Positions 33,111-45,400 of a stretch of 64,000 nt of DNA are shown here, piece after piece. Each line of letters starts with the position of its first letter. Positions within the stretch are counted from its first letter, which is position 1. The position numbers and the translations under genes were made by a program. Source of the DNA: Dugong dugon. Its lineage: Eukaryota > Chordata > Mammalia > Sirenia > Dugongidae. The stretch lies in NCBI GenBank assembly GCA_030035585.1, contig CM057481.1, forward strand, positions 5,729,128 through 5,793,127, given 5' to 3'. The notes beneath the pieces were generated by a model. That model made no database searches. It saw only the letters and a program-made list of their open reading frames with translations, and was not told where the DNA came from.

Positions 33111-34289
33111 TAGGTTTTTCATTTATTCCCTGGCCTCACAGTTTTCTGTGAATATTTAACCAATAGGTCCCGTATAGGCTTCATTTTTCAGCTAGAATTT
33201 ATTCCTTTATCTTTATTGTTTATTTTGCTGACTTCCCCATAATGTCCTTGTATTAAATAATTTTGTTTACTGATTTTTTCTTCAGATTCTAAAAAATTAA
33301 CCATGAGAACTTTTGCAAATCCCTAATGTTTGCTGTAGCAACTTGTCCATAGTAAGTACCCAATAAATACTTGAATAAGTGAATTTAAGTTACTGTATAT
33401 GGTCATCCAACCTTTATGTTCCATGTTTTACACATTGTTAATACTTTCTTGTCAACAAAGTCTCTTTTACAATCAACCAACCATAGGCATTTAGAATACA
33501 GAAAAGTAGGAGATATAGAGAGTTATTCTTAAGAAAGCTTAACATTTAATTGTGAGAGAATAAGTTGTTGGGGGATCCATTTTCTACTTCTGCCAGCATT
33601 CTTCTTTGGCTCTTCAATGAGGAAACATCTACTGTGCTCCCTAGGAGAGAAGAGGCTCTGCTCCCTTGTCTGATTGATGAGACGGGGAGCAGCTGAGTAT
33701 GTGTGGCCACTGCCTTTGAGCCCTGTCTTTGGGGTCTGTCTGTTCCCCTCTCTGTTTCACTGTCCCCAGTGGATTACCACCCACATGCAGTGATTTGGCT
33801 AAGTGTCCCCATTCTGCAGACCTACCGACTAAGGTCTAGACAGGGGGTTGGATTATTAAGACATTTGTAGCTGCGTCGTTTAGCCACATTCTCTATCTTG
33901 ATACCCATCATTCTAAATCTTTGTCACTTTTCTTAAGTTGGTTCAGAATTTAGGAGAGGAAAGAGAGAAGTACCTTTCTTTTTTTTTATTATAACCTTCA
34001 TCGCCCTCCCCCTAATGTGACTTACCATTAAGAACTCATGTGTATGGGGTAGGCAGTCAAAGAAAGTAATAATCCAACAATCTGAACTAATCAGAGCTAA
34101 CTTTTTAGAGGAGGTGACCTTGAAGAGGATGGAAATAGCTAAAGGGAGACAGTTGAGGCAAGGGGATTGAATGGGGATTCAATTTTTTTTTCTTTCTATT
34201 TTTTGCAGGCATTTAATTTAGAGGGATTTCTGTGAAGGGACAACCAGTTGAGGTGGCTTAGAGATTTTGAAATCAGATGACCCCGATTC
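33111..34289. other. Mostly unique sequence
   Basis: A short L2-type end ('agtaagtacccaataaatacttgaa') is seen at about 33345-33385. The rest is not recognised. Confidence 0.45.
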
Positions 34290-35190
34290 TGTCTTTTAAA
34301 AAAATTATTAAATTCATTTTTTCAATTACATATGGTAACATTCTTCTTTTATGGTGTTTTGAGAAAGCAATAGAGTAGTATAACTGTCACCACAATTAAG
34401 ATCCAAAACAGTTCCATCAATCTGCTAAAAATTTCCTTATGCCACTGTTTTTAGGCAAAACTTCCCTTCTTCCTTAGCTCATATAAATGAATCATATGGA
34501 AAGTAGCTTTTTGTGTCTGGCTTTTTAAACTTAGTGTAATGTATTTGAGATTCATTCATTTGTTGAGTGTATCAGTAGTTTGTTGCCTTTTATTTCATTA
34601 TATAGATGGACCAGAGTTTGTTCACCCATTTCCAGTTGAGGATTGTTTCCAGTTTTTGACAATTATGAGTAAAGTTACTGTGAACATTCAAGTACAACTT
34701 TTTACGTAAACATAGGTTTTAATTTCACATGGATAAATACCTAGGGGTGGGACTGCTGGATTGTACGGTAACTGTGTGTTTACCTTTTTAAGAAACAGCC
34801 AAATTTGTTTAGCAAAATGGCTGTATCATTTTGTATTCTCACAGAAATGCATGAGAGTTCTAGTTGCTCTGCATTCTTGTCCACACTTGGTTTTGTCAGT
34901 GTGTTTTATTTTAGCCATTTTAATAAGTGTATGGTAGTAGCTTATTGTGCTTTCAATGTATATTTTTATAGTGATGGATGATGTTGAGTATTTTTTCATG
35001 TACTTATTTGTCATCCATTATCTTTATGCTCTTGCCCATTTTTTTTTTTTTTCTGTTAGAGGATTTGTCTTTTTTCGTATTTTTAGGTAACCAATCCTTT
35101 GCCTATCATGATTATTGCAAGTATATTTTCCTGGCATATCATTTGCCTATTAACTTTCTCTATTTGCTACTTAAGAATGTGAGATGCTTA
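34290..35190 (-). mobile_element. Old L1 fragment
   Basis: Minus-strand L1 from the 3' UTR into the ORF2 C-terminal end. Landmarks are 'gtgtctggctttttaaacttagtgtaatg', 'tacctaggggtgggactgctgg', 'caaaatggctgtatcattttg' and 'tttttcatgtacttatttgtcatcc'. It is diverged, with no intact frame. Confidence 0.85.
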
Positions 35191-35359
35191 TCTTGCCTAT
35201 AAAGATATTTCATATAAAATATTCTTTCTGGGAGTCTAATTTTGTCACCCTGAGCAAAGTTAAGTGACAGAACAAAATCTGCAAACCCATGGCATCTGGT
35301 GTCTCGTCTTAGAGCCAGCATCCAACCACTCCTTACCCCTCCATTGCTACTACCCAAGA

Positions 35360-36075
35360 CCAAGCCACCAGTACCTCTTACTTAGATGGTTGTGGTAGGC
35401 TCCTAACCGCTCTTCCTGTTTCCTCCCTTGCCCCTTCAGTTTAGTCTTAACACAGAAGCCAACTGATTTGTTTACAGGGGAAGTGGGATAACTTTACTCC
35501 TCTGCTCATCCCTCTCCTTTCAGTCTGAGAAGAGACTGCAGTCGCGACAGCGGCCTGCAAGGTCCCATGTGATCTTTGCCCACCCTTGTGCTTCTCTGAG
35601 CTCATCTGCTCGTACTGTCTTCTTGGTCACCCACTCCAGCCTCTCTGCTGGTCTTCTAGCCTTCCAGGTGAGCTTTGCCCTTGTGCTCCCTCAGCCTAAT
35701 ACGCCTTATTCCCAGGTACTTTCATGGGTTGCTCCTTCACCTCTGTAAGACATTTGCTGACAGACTCCTCTGAGGTCTACATTGACTATCCTGTTCAAGC
35801 TGTGCCTTCCTCACTGCCCACCCTTGGACTCCCCATATCCCTTTCCAACTTTGTTTTTCTCTACAGTACTTATCACTGTCTAACTTGCTATTTTTTTTTA
35901 CTAGTTTATTTTGATTTATTATCTGTCTCTCCCAGCTAGAAAATAAGATTCAGAAGGCACGAACACAAGATTTTTTTTCCCTTGGGGGACTGGGGTGTTG
36001 TTTTCTGCTTTGTACAGTGCTGAGCTCTAGTGCCTAGAATGGTGTCTGCTGTGGCAGATGCTTGATAAATATTTG
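35360..36075 (+). mobile_element. L2 LINE 3' end
   Basis: Forward L2: 'taggctcctaaccgctcttcc', 'tgttcaagctgtgccttcctcactgccc', 'tctctcccagctagaaaataag', 'gtgcctagaatggtgtctgc' and 'cttgataaatatttgac'. The last 700 bp of L2 are present in order. Confidence 0.85.
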
Positions 36076-36129
36076 ACTCAGAATGTAGCTGTGAGACTCA
36101 GACATGCCACAAATGCCACATCCAACTCT

Positions 36130-36280
36130 TTGAGCATCATAAACTTCAGTGAGTACTCATTGAACCCTCACTGTATGCCAGACCACAAACTGTGCCCTGA
36201 AGATACAATGGTGAGCAGAAACCAACATATGTTCAGCCCTTTTGGAGCTCACTGTTCAGTTAGAAAGACTAATATTCATC
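36130..36280 (+). repeat. Ancient interspersed repeat fragment
   Basis: 'agtgagtactcattgaaccctcactgtatgccag', 'ctgaagatacaatggtgagcag' and 'cccttttggagctcactgttc' match the opening of the same old repeat as at 27265. Confidence 0.45.
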
Positions 36281-36323
36281 CTAGATAAAGGTGTAGTTAT
36301 GCAGTGCTACACTTGAACTCAGG

Positions 36324-36488
36324 AGTTCTGGTGGCGCAGGGGTTAAGAGCTTGGCTGCTAACCAAAAGGTCAGCAGTTCAAATCAACCAGCTGCTCCTTG
36401 GAAACCCTATGGGGCAGTTCTACTCTGTCCTTTGGGGTCTCTATGAGTCGGAATTGACTCAACGTCAGCGGGTTTGGTTTTTGTTTTG
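36324..36488 (+). mobile_element. AfroSINE with perfect 18-bp target duplication
   Basis: A near-canonical short-body copy: 'agttctggtggcgcaggggttaag', 'ggtcagcagttcaaatc', 'ccctatggggcagttctactctgtcc', ending 'ggtttggtttttgtttt'. The perfect duplication gctacacttgaactcagg lies at 36306-36323 and 36489-36506, which marks it as one of the younger SINEs here. Confidence 0.97.
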
Positions 36489-36688
36489 GCTACACTTGAA
36501 CTCAGGGAGCAAGGATACCTGACTTAGTCTGGGGTTGGGAGCAGAGAGGTGTCCCCAAAGAATACTTGTCCAGCCTTGTTTTGTGAGCTTAGCTATGAGC
36601 GGGGGTGAAGGTAAAACTGCAAGGCTGATATTTTCACAGGCTCCGGGAAACTTTGGCACAGCTTTCTCAGGTCACTTGGGTTTTCCAA

Positions 36689-36856
36689 CTTGAGTGGCAT
36701 CAGAACACATGGAAGGCTTGCTAAAACATAGATTTCTGGGTCTTGTTTCCAGAATTTCTGATTCAGCAGGTCTGGCGTGGGACCTGAGCATGTGCATTTC
36801 TAGTAAGTTCTGAGTTGATACTGATGCTGCTGGTCTGGGGACTTTGAGAACCATTG
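36689..36856 (+). mobile_element. MER5A (hAT-Charlie) element
   Basis: The near-complete internal MER5A order is visible: 'gtggcatcagaacacatggaaggcttg', 'tctgattcagcaggtctggcg', 'gatactgatgctgctggtctgggg' and 'tttgagaaccattg'. It is an ancient non-autonomous DNA transposon. Confidence 0.85.
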
Positions 36857-37143
36857 AATTTTTGGATGTGTCTGGCATGACCACACCCAGCGTGGGGAGG
36901 TTTATTCTGAGCAAGGCTCCAGGAAGTCTTCTCATCTTGGAGAAAGGGCCACCTGAAAGGAACTTGGCATTACTTATAGTTGCTGAAAACGTAGGGTTGG
37001 CAGAGAAAGAACTGGAGATGATGCCTTTATTTTTTCTCTGAGTACATCCATAGATTTGAAAGCTTGATATAATCACTACCATTGTTTTCCTTATGAGAGG
37101 CAAAATACATTTGGTGTGCAGCATTAAGATTTTTGCTTATCTG

Positions 37144-40100
37144 CATCTTTTTTGGCCATAAAGTCATAAAAGTAGAAATCAATAACAGAAAAAGCAAGGG
37201 AAAAAAACCAAACACGTGGAAACTGAACAACACCTTGCTCAAAAACTACTGGGTTATAGAAGAAATTAAGAATGGAATAAAGAAATCCATAGAATCGAAC
37301 GAGAATGAAAACACATCCTACCAGAACCTTTGGGACACAGCAAAAGCAGTGCTCAGAAGTCAGTTTATAGCAATAAATGCACACGTCCAAAAAGGAGAAA
37401 GGGCCAAAATCAAAACATTAACCCTACATCTGGAACAAGTAGAAAGAGAGCAGCAAAAGAAGCCCTCAGGTGCCAGAAGAAAGGAAATAATAAGAATTAG
37501 AGCAGAATTAAATGAAATAAAGAATAGAAAAACGACCGAAAGAGTTAACAAGTCCAAAAGTTGGTTCTTTGAAAAGATCAACAAAATTGATAAACCATTG
37601 GCCAAACTTACAAAAGAAAAACAGTAGAGGAAGCAGATAACCTGTAAAAGAAATGAGATGGGTGATATCACAACAGACCCAACTGAAATTAAAAGAATCA
37701 TAACAGAATACTGTGAAAAATTTTACTCTAACAAATTTGAAAACCTAGAGAAAATGGATAAATTTCTAGAAACTCACTACCTACCTAAACTAACACCATC
37801 AGAGGTGGAGCAAATAAATAAACCTGTAACAAAAGAAGAAATTGAAAAAATAATATAAAAACTCCCAGCAGAAAAAAGCCCTGGCCTGGATGGTTTCACT
37901 GGAGAATTCTACCAAACTTTCAGAGAAGAATTAATACCACTACTATTAAAGGTATTTCAGAGCATAGAAAATGATGGAATACTCCCAAACTCATTCTATG
38001 AAGCCAGCATAACCCTGATACCAAAACCAGGGAAAGAGACCACAAAAAAAGAAAATTACAGACCAATATCCCTCATGAACATTGACGCAAAAATCTTCAA
38101 CAAAATCCTAGCCAATAGAATTCAGCAACATATCAAAAAAATAATTCATCATGATCAAGTAGGATTTATACCAGGTATGCAGGGATGGTTCAACATTAGA
38201 AGAACAATCAGTGTAATCCATCACAGTAATAAAAGACAGGAACCACATGATCTTATCAATCAATGCAGAAAAGGCATTTGACAAAGTCCAGCACCAATTC
38301 ATGATAAAAACTCTCAGCAAAATAGGAATAGAAGGGAAATTCCTCAACATAGTTAAGGGCATTTATACAAAGCCAACAGCCAACATCATCCTAAATGGAG
38401 AGAGTTTGAAAGCATTCCCCTTGAGAATGGGAACCAGACAAGGATGCCCTTACCACCACTCTTATTCAACATTGTGCTAGAGGTCCTAGTCAGAGCAGTT
38501 AGGCTAGAAAAAGAAATAAAGGGCATCCAAATTGGTAAGGAAGAAGTCAAAGTATCTCTGTGTGCATATGATATGATCTAATACACAGAAAACCCCAAAG
38601 AATTCACAAAAAAACTACTGGAACTAACAGAAGATTTCAGCTAAGTATCAGGATGCAAGATAAACATACAAAAATCAGTTGAATTCCTCTACACCAACAA
38701 AGAGAACTTCCAAGAGGAAATCACCAAATCAATACCATTTACAATAGCCCCCAAGAAGATAAAATACTTAGGAATAAATCTAACCAGAGATGTAAAAGAC
38801 CTATACAATGAAAACTAGAAGACACTACTGCAAGAAACCAAAAGAGACCTGCCTAAGTGGAAAAACATACCTTGCTCATGGATAGGCAGACTCAACATTG
38901 TGAAAAGGTCGGTTCTACCCAAAGCAATCTACAGATACCATGCAACCCCGATCCAAATTCCACTGGCATTTTTTAATGAGATGGAGAAAAAAATTACTAT
39001 CTTTATATGGAAAGGGAAGAGGCCCCGAATAAGTGAAGTAAACTCAAGAAGAAGAACAAAGTGAGAGGCCTCACACTCCCTGATTTTAGAACCTCTTATA
39101 CCGCCACGGTAGTCAGAACAGCCTGGCACTGGTACAACGACAGATACATAGACCAATGGAACAGAATTGAGAATCCAGACGTAAATTCATCCACCTATGA
39201 GCAGCTGATATTTGACAAAGGCCCAAAGTCTGTTAACTGGGGAAAAGACAGTCTCTTTAACAAATGGTGCTGGCATAACTGGATATCCATCTGCAAAAAA
39301 CTGAAACAAGACCCATACCTCACACCATGCACAAAAACTAACTCAAAATGGATCAAAGACCTAAAAATAAAATTGAAAACAATAAAGATTGTGGAAGAAA
39401 AAATAGGGACAATGCTAGGAGCCCTAATACATGGCATAAACAGAATACAAACCATAAGTAACAATGCACAAACACCAGAAGAGAAACTAGATAACTGGGA
39501 ACTCCTAAAAATCAAACACTTATGCTCATCAAAAGCCTTCACCAAAAGAGTAAAAAGACAGCCTACAGACTGGGAAAAATTTTTTGGCTATGACAAACCT
39601 GATCAGCATCTAATCTCTAAAATCTACAAGATACTGCAAAACCGCAACAACAGAAAGACAAACAACGCAATTAAAAAATGGGCAAAAGATATGAATGGGC
39701 CCTTCGCCAAAGAAGACATTCAGGCGGCTAACAGATACATGAGGAAATGCTCACGATCATTAGCCATTAGAGAAATGCAAATCAAAACTACAATGAGATA
39801 CCATCTCACCCCAACAAGGCTAGCCTTAATCCAAAAAACACAAAATAATAAATGTTGGAGAGGTTGTGAAGAGGCTGGAACACTTACACACTGTTGGTGG
39901 GAATGTAAAATGGTACAACCACTTTGGAAATTGATTTATCACTTCCTTAAAAAGCTAGAAATAGAAGTACCATATGATCCAGCAATCCCACTCCTTGGAA
40001 TATATCCTAGAGAATTAAGAGCCGTCATACAAATAGATATATGCTTATTGAAGCACTGTTTATGTTAGCAAAAAGATGGAAACAACCTAGCTGCCCATCA

Positions 40101-41266
40101 ACAGATGAATGGATAAACAAATTATGGTATATTCACAGAATGGAATACTACACAACGATAAAGAACAAGGACGAATCCGTGAAACATAGCATGGAGGAAT
40201 TTGGAAGATATTGTGCTAAGTGAATTTAGTCAGTCACGAAAGGACAAAGGTTGTATAAGACCACTATTATAAGAACTCAAGAAAACGTTGAAACACAGAA
40301 GAAAACATTCTTTGATGGTTACGAGAGTGGGGAGGGAGGGAGAAGGGTATTCACTAACTAGAAAGTAGACAAGAATTAGGTAGAAGGGAAGGACAGCATG
40401 CACTACAGGGGAATTCATCACAACTGGACTAACCCAAAGCTAAGAAGTTTCTTGAATACCGCCAAACACTTCAAGGGACAGAGTAGAAGGGCTGGTGTCT
40501 AGGGACCATGCTTTCAGGGGACATCCAGGTCAGTTGGCATAACAGTTTATTAAGAAAATGTTCTGCATCCCACTTTGGTGAGTAGTGTCTGGGGTCTTAA
40601 AATCTAGTGAGCGGCCATCTAAGATGCATCAATTGGTCCCAACCCACCTGGAGTAGAGGAGAATGAAGAACACCATAGACACAAGGAAAGTATTAGCCCA
40701 AGAGACAGAAAGGGCCACATAAACCAGAGACTTCATCAGCCTGAGACTAGGAGAACTAGATGGTGGCCGGCTACCACCAATGACCGCCCTGACAAGGAAC
40801 ACAATAGAGAGTCCCTGACAGAGCAGGAGAAGAGTAGGGTGCAGAACTCAAATTCTAGTACAAAGACCAGACTTAATGGTTTGAGACTGGAGGGAGCCCA
40901 GAAGACATAGCCCCCAGACTCTGTTAGCTGAAAACTAAAACCATTCCCAAGGCCAACTCTTCAGACAAAGATTAGATTGGACTATGGGAGATGAAATGAT
41001 ACTCGTGAAGAGTGTGCTTCTTAGCTCAAGTAGATACATGAGACTAAATGGGCAGCTGCTGTCTGGAGGCGAGATGAGAAGGCAGAGGGGGTCAGGAGCT
41101 GGTTGAATGGACAGGAAATCTGGGGTGGAAAGGAGGAGTGTGCTGTCACAGTATAGGGAGAGCAACTAGGGCCACATAATAATGTACGTATAAATTTTTT
41201 TATGAGAGACTAACTTGAATTGTAAACTTTCACTTAAAGCACAACAATTAAAAGATAATTTTTTTT
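37144..41266 (+). mobile_element. 4.1-kb 5'-truncated L1 with degenerate ORF2
   Basis: The copy begins between the endonuclease and reverse transcriptase parts of ORF2. Visible blocks in order are [10 protein letters not shown] and [11 protein letters not shown] (37220-37360), [12 protein letters not shown]-like (37560), GDITTDPTEIKR (37660), [20 protein letters not shown] (38055), [15 protein letters not shown] (38155), [14 protein letters not shown] (38262), GTRQGCP (38430), and the C-terminal domain in an open stretch 39061-40068 with a cysteine/histidine segment (CWRGC...HCWWEC). Stops and frameshifts break ORF2. The catalytic FADD position reads AYD near 38565, so the enzyme is dead. A 3' UTR of about 1 kb follows. 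A degenerate target duplication (tttttgct..tctg) lies at 37130-37143 and 41267-41280. Confidence 0.93.
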
Positions 41267-41274
41267 TTTTTGCT

Positions 41275-41340
41275 CGTCTGGAGTCAGACACAGCTGGGTT
41301 GGAATTCTAGCTCTGCCACTTACGCATTGTGGATCTGTAG
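41275..41340 (+). mobile_element. MIR fragment
   Basis: 'ggagtcagacacagctgggttggaattctagctctgccacttac' is the head-proximal part of MIR in forward orientation. A young L1 lies immediately upstream. Confidence 0.65.
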
Positions 41341-41784
41341 CAGAAGAATAGCTGGGGTGAACTGGTAGTGGGGGAGCAGCAGTTCTGCTCTGGAACCTAT
41401 TGTGCGCAAGTGGCACCCTTTCAACGTTTTAAAAAGTGATATAGTGAGAACTGTGAGAGCCGGAACTTGACAGGATGCCTTGTTTTTCCAGGTCTTATGA
41501 GTTTTCTGACTTGGACAGGGTGCGGTCTTACCACTTTTCTGTGACTCATTTTAGTGGAAAATATTTGAGTTTTCCTTCTGACAGGTTTCTGCCTTATACA
41601 GGTTCTGGCTTTTGCATGTTTTACTGTGTATTGAAATGGTGGTTTTTAAGAGGATGATTAGAAATGAGAAGCTGCAGCATGAAGGCAAGTGGTGGGTGCC
41701 TTCAATACACAGGCCCCACCCTCAACTCTATCCACTGAAGAGGAGACTTGGCTGAGCATCTGCATCTTGGTCATTTACACAGTA

Positions 41785-42180
41785 CAGCTATCCTTTGGTG
41801 TAAGGGGGGATTGGTTCCAGGACCCCCTGCCCCCACTGCAGATACCCAAATCCGCGGATGCTCAAGTCCCTTATATAAAATGTGCGTGTAACCTATGTGC
41901 GTCCTCCAGTATTCCTTAAATTATCTCTAGATTCCTTTGATTATCTAATGCAATGTAAATGCTATGTAAATAGTTGTTATACAGTACTACTTAGGGACCA
42001 GGGATAAGATGCGAGGTGAACAATGTTTAAACAACGAGTGTTGGAGAGAGACCGAGGATCTGTGAGATGGCGGGGGGCTACAGCAGGGGATGCCTGCACA
42101 TCACTTCTTGTTTTTCTTAATATTTTTCATCTGCAGTGGAATCCACAGATGCAGAACCTGCAGATACGGATGGCCGACTG
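41785..42180 (-). mobile_element. Tigger2/MER2-type DNA transposon
   Basis: A 396-bp non-autonomous pogo-type element. The terminal inverted repeats are cagctatcctttggtgtaag at the left and, read on the minus strand, cagtcggccatccgtatctg at the right. The interior has 'ggttccaggaccccctgc', 'atgctcaagtcccttatataaa' and 'gctatgtaaatagttgttatac', as in the MER2/Tigger2 consensus. TA dinucleotides at 41783-41784 and 42181-42182 are the expected target duplication. Confidence 0.9.
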
Positions 42181-42194
42181 TACTAAGTAGTAGC

Positions 42195-42295
42195 TGTCAA
42201 TCCAGTTATCTTATCTGTAAAATCAGAATAGTAATACCGGCTTCACAGTTTTGTAGAGACTGGAGAAGATTATATATGCTGAGGGCTTTCTTTTA
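42195..42295 (+). mobile_element. MIR fragment
   Basis: 'cagttatcttatctgtaaaatcagaatagtaataccggcttcac' is the MIR central core in forward orientation. Confidence 0.6.
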
Positions 42296-42322
42296 GGCTT
42301 GATACTCCAAAGATATTAGATA

Positions 42323-42525
42323 TTCCTGGTGGTACAGTGATTAAAGCACTTGGTTGCTAACCGAAAAGTCAGCGGTTTGAACCTGCCAGCTGCTCTGCAA
42401 GGGAAAGATGTGGCAATGTGCTTCTGTAAAGATTACAGCCTTGGAAACCCTATGGGACAGTTCTACTCTGTCCTGTAGTGTAGCTGTGAGTCAGAATTGA
42501 CTAGAGGGGAAGGGGTTTGGTTTTA
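42323..42525 (+). mobile_element. AfroSINE, spacer-containing subfamily
   Basis: Head 'attcctggtggtacagtgatt', then 'ggaaagatgtggcaatgtgcttctgtaaagattac', 'ccctatgggacagttctactctgtcc' and tail 'gagtcagaattgactagagg'. The extra 'aaagatgtggca' spacer is shared with the copies at 2617 and 13588. Confidence 0.92.
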
Positions 42526-43979
42526 CGGACTACTGTTTTAAAAGATTACCCCTTCTCCCCTCTGTCTTTACCTGCCTCCTCTGCCCCATGTCAGGAAACT
42601 TGAATGCTCCACCGTCCCCCCCTTTCACACACAACTCTGGTCTGAAGCAGGGACCATTTGACCGCACAGTGTTAAGCAGTATCAACATGGCTTGTTACAT
42701 TGTTCGAATCTTGAAAAAAAGGTTGTTGGCTAGGTTGAGTTTTATAAAACTTTGGAAAACAGTACCTGGTTTTAAGGCACCTCATTAGAGTTCACTGGTT
42801 TGATTTTCAGTGTTTTTGGTGTGTTTACTTCTGGGTACCTACTGCCTGCTCAGAAATTTAGAGATAATTCATCACGTTATTCAGGAACTCTTTATGGAGG
42901 ATGATGATGTATTTATAAGACAAATTGGTTAAAAAGCAAACAAAAAACTCTTTTCTTGAAACTTACTTTGTTTTTGACTAACATAATTTTGGGGGCCTCT
43001 TGTGTCTTAGACGTTCTCAAGTGTTCGTGTGCCTGACCTGAAGTCCTTTCAGTGACCTGCTTTTAAATGTAAAACCATTTTGATGGAATAGTTTACCATG
43101 CAAGCTCGTTCAGACTCAAATGTATTAATGTTTTGCTTTGTGTTCAGCAAAAAAAAAATGCCAGTTGAAATAATACTTCTGAAATGTAAGTGATTTCTTG
43201 TTCCTGTGTAAAAACCGCTCTTCGTGAATCAGGTTTTTTTTTTTTTTTTCCCCAGTTTTTTGATGATTCCAAGGGAAAAACCATGCTTTGTACAACATTA
43301 ACCTCACGCTGTCTTTCTATTAAACAATCTTCTTTGGAGAAGAAAAGGTTTGGTGTACTTAGTGAATTAGGTGCCCTCCTAGAGGTACTGCAGACTGTTA
43401 ATTCTCAGCAGAACCCAGTGGTTGTCACTGATGAAACATCAGCATGAGGTGACAAAATAAAAAAGAAGTAATTGGTGACATGTTGGGAGCTGGCAAATGG
43501 AAAACACTAGCAGATGTGGGACTGAAAAGGAAAAATAAAGTTTGAAAAATCGCATTTACTCGAAGAGGACTGCACAGATGGATGATAGACGTTAACATTT
43601 CGTTCAGATGGAAAGGGCATTGGAGACTGTATTTCTGTTTCTAATGCTTAAAAGGAAGTCATATTTGCACTCTCAAAATTAGGCATATAAAAGCTCCTTT
43701 TACGTCAGCCATGTACACCTTGGAAGGATATTTGTCAGTGAGGTTTTCATTTCCTGAACATACATGGTAGGCATTGCTTGAGCTGGCTCATCATGTTGGC
43801 TTCCAAGAGCTGATTGTGAGCATCTCTCTGTTCAGAGATACTATGTTGGTAGTTTGAAACCAGCCAAGGTGAGAGTATTTACACTGTGGACGTTGGTAGA
43901 ACTTCAGATAAGAGTAGCACTACCTCCCCTTAGGTCAGCTGTTAACCTCGGCTAGCACAGTACTGGGTATGTGCCTTAA
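42526..43979. other. Mostly unique sequence
   Basis: No interspersed repeat was recognised. A weak candidate terminal exon lies at 43256-43447. Otherwise nothing can be supported. Confidence 0.45.
43256..43447 (+). other. Weak candidate 3'-terminal exon
   Basis: A long pyrimidine tract ending CCCCAG (43250-43255) resembles a 3' splice acceptor. The following 63 codons are open from the first base (FFDDSKGKTMLC...) to TGA at 43445-43447. AATAAA hexamers follow near 43457 and 43535. No domain is recognised, an open frame of this length is not rare, and no partner exon is visible. It may well be chance. Confidence 0.15.
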
Positions 43980-44183
43980 TTAAAACCAGTTGCTGCCTAG
44001 TCGATTCTGACTCACGGTAATCTCATGCATGTCAGACTAGAACTGTGCTCCGCTGAGTTTTCAGTGACTGATTTTTCAGGAGTAGAACACCAGGCCTTTC
44101 TCCTAAGGCATCTCTGGGTGGACTGAGCCTCCAGCCTTTTGGTTAGCAGCCGAGTGTGTTAACCGTTTGCACCTCCCAGGGAT
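43980..44183 (-). mobile_element. AfroSINE, long-body subfamily
   Basis: Reversed copy: 'accagttgctgcctagtcg', 'gtagaacaccaggcctttctcc', 'tctgggtggactgagcc' and '...cacctcccagggatgg'. Confidence 0.9.
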
Positions 44184-44289
44184 GGAGTTAGGTAGAAATA
44201 CCTGGTGGGACTAGGATCAAATTTATCACAAAAAGTAGGGATAAATCCCGTTTGTGAATGGAATATCAGAGACTATGATGCTGATGATA

Positions 44290-44530
44290 ACAACAATTAA
44301 TACTAATAAACAAATCAACATGACTGGGCACTTTGTACACGATACAGATCCATGTACTTTACATTTTTCACAACAAGCTTACGGAGTATTTACAGAGTGA
44401 GTATTATTCCTATTTTATGAATAAGGGAACTGATACACAGATAATTTACTTGCCCAGAGTCACAATCTGGAAGGTGAGGATTGAATCCAGGTGATCTGGA
44501 GCCCAAGCCCACATCCGTAATCCCACAGGT
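44290..44530 (-). mobile_element. MIR SINE
   Basis: Reversed near-full MIR: 'gactgggcactttgtacacg', 'ttttatgaataagggaactgatacac', 'cttgcccagagtcac' and 'ggattgaatccaggtgatctgg'. Confidence 0.85.
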
Positions 44531-45189
44531 ATGGAACAGGTTTCAGGTGCCATGAAAAATGATGTATTTAAGAGGTAGGTGGCAACCAGTTTGTATGCCG
44601 GAAACTTTTCTCTCTTGGCCTTGACTCGGACAGGTGGTGGCTGGCAGATGTTCTGAGTTTAAATCTTAGGCCCCAGAGTCAGAATTGTCTTTCCTTAGCT
44701 GTGCTCAACAAGATCCTTCAGCAAACCTGGGCCTTTTTTGGTGTGCTTACGCCTCAGACTGCAGGTGGTGTCCACCGAGGCTAACCTTCCTGGGAATCTT
44801 CAGGAAATAGAAATAACCAGGGGAAAATGAACAGTAATTACCTGGCATTAAGTTGAGACCTTTTGTGTGAAAGGCATGTGGAGATAGGCCGTTCAGTGAC
44901 TTCATGAGCCTTATCACAGGCCTTCAGCTTTTCTGAATAAATTTGGAGGTAATGAAATGTTGGACTTTGCTTTCAAAGCAAATTATACTACAACATTATT
45001 TTGAAAGACCTTTGGAACAAGTGATTGAAAGTTTTTTTTCCCCTCTCCTCCCTGAAGATAGAATCAGTTTCTCCTTATCAATGAGAACTTGTAGTAATTT
45101 CAAGAGATGTAAATAAAAGTATTGAATGAAATGAAATAGAATCTGATTTGTAGAAAGGGACTCAGAGAAGTGCTGCAGCCGGTTTACCT
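44531..45189. other. Unique sequence
   Basis: Nothing was recognised except a short T/C-rich tract near 45030. Confidence 0.5.
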
Positions 45190-45300
45190 ATAACTTTGTT
45201 CATTCATTCAACAAATAATTTTTAGCACGTTCTACTGTGAGCCAGGTACCAAGTGAGACACCGGCGATACTGGGAAGAACATGGCAGATAACCAGGTGAC
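45190..45300 (+). repeat. Ancient interspersed repeat fragment
   Basis: 'gttcattcattcaacaaataatttttagcacg' and 'gtgagccaggtaccaagtgagac' match the start of the old repeat seen elsewhere in the window. Confidence 0.5.
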
Positions 45301-45320
45301 AATTAGCAAATGGAAAAACA

Positions 45321-45400
45321 GCCATTGAAAACCCTACGGAGCACAGTTCTACCCTGACACCCATGGGGTCTCCATGAGTCGGAGTCGACTTGCTGTCAAG
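45321..45400 (+). mobile_element. AfroSINE 3' fragment, long-body type
   Basis: Starts 'cagccattgaaaaccctacgg', continues 'agcacagttctaccctgacacc' and 'catgagtcggagtcgac'. The head and upstream body are missing. Confidence 0.88.

Noticed and set aside
39061-40068. 335-residue open frame as a host gene
   Set aside because: The residues are the L1 ORF2 C-terminal domain within a truncated L1.
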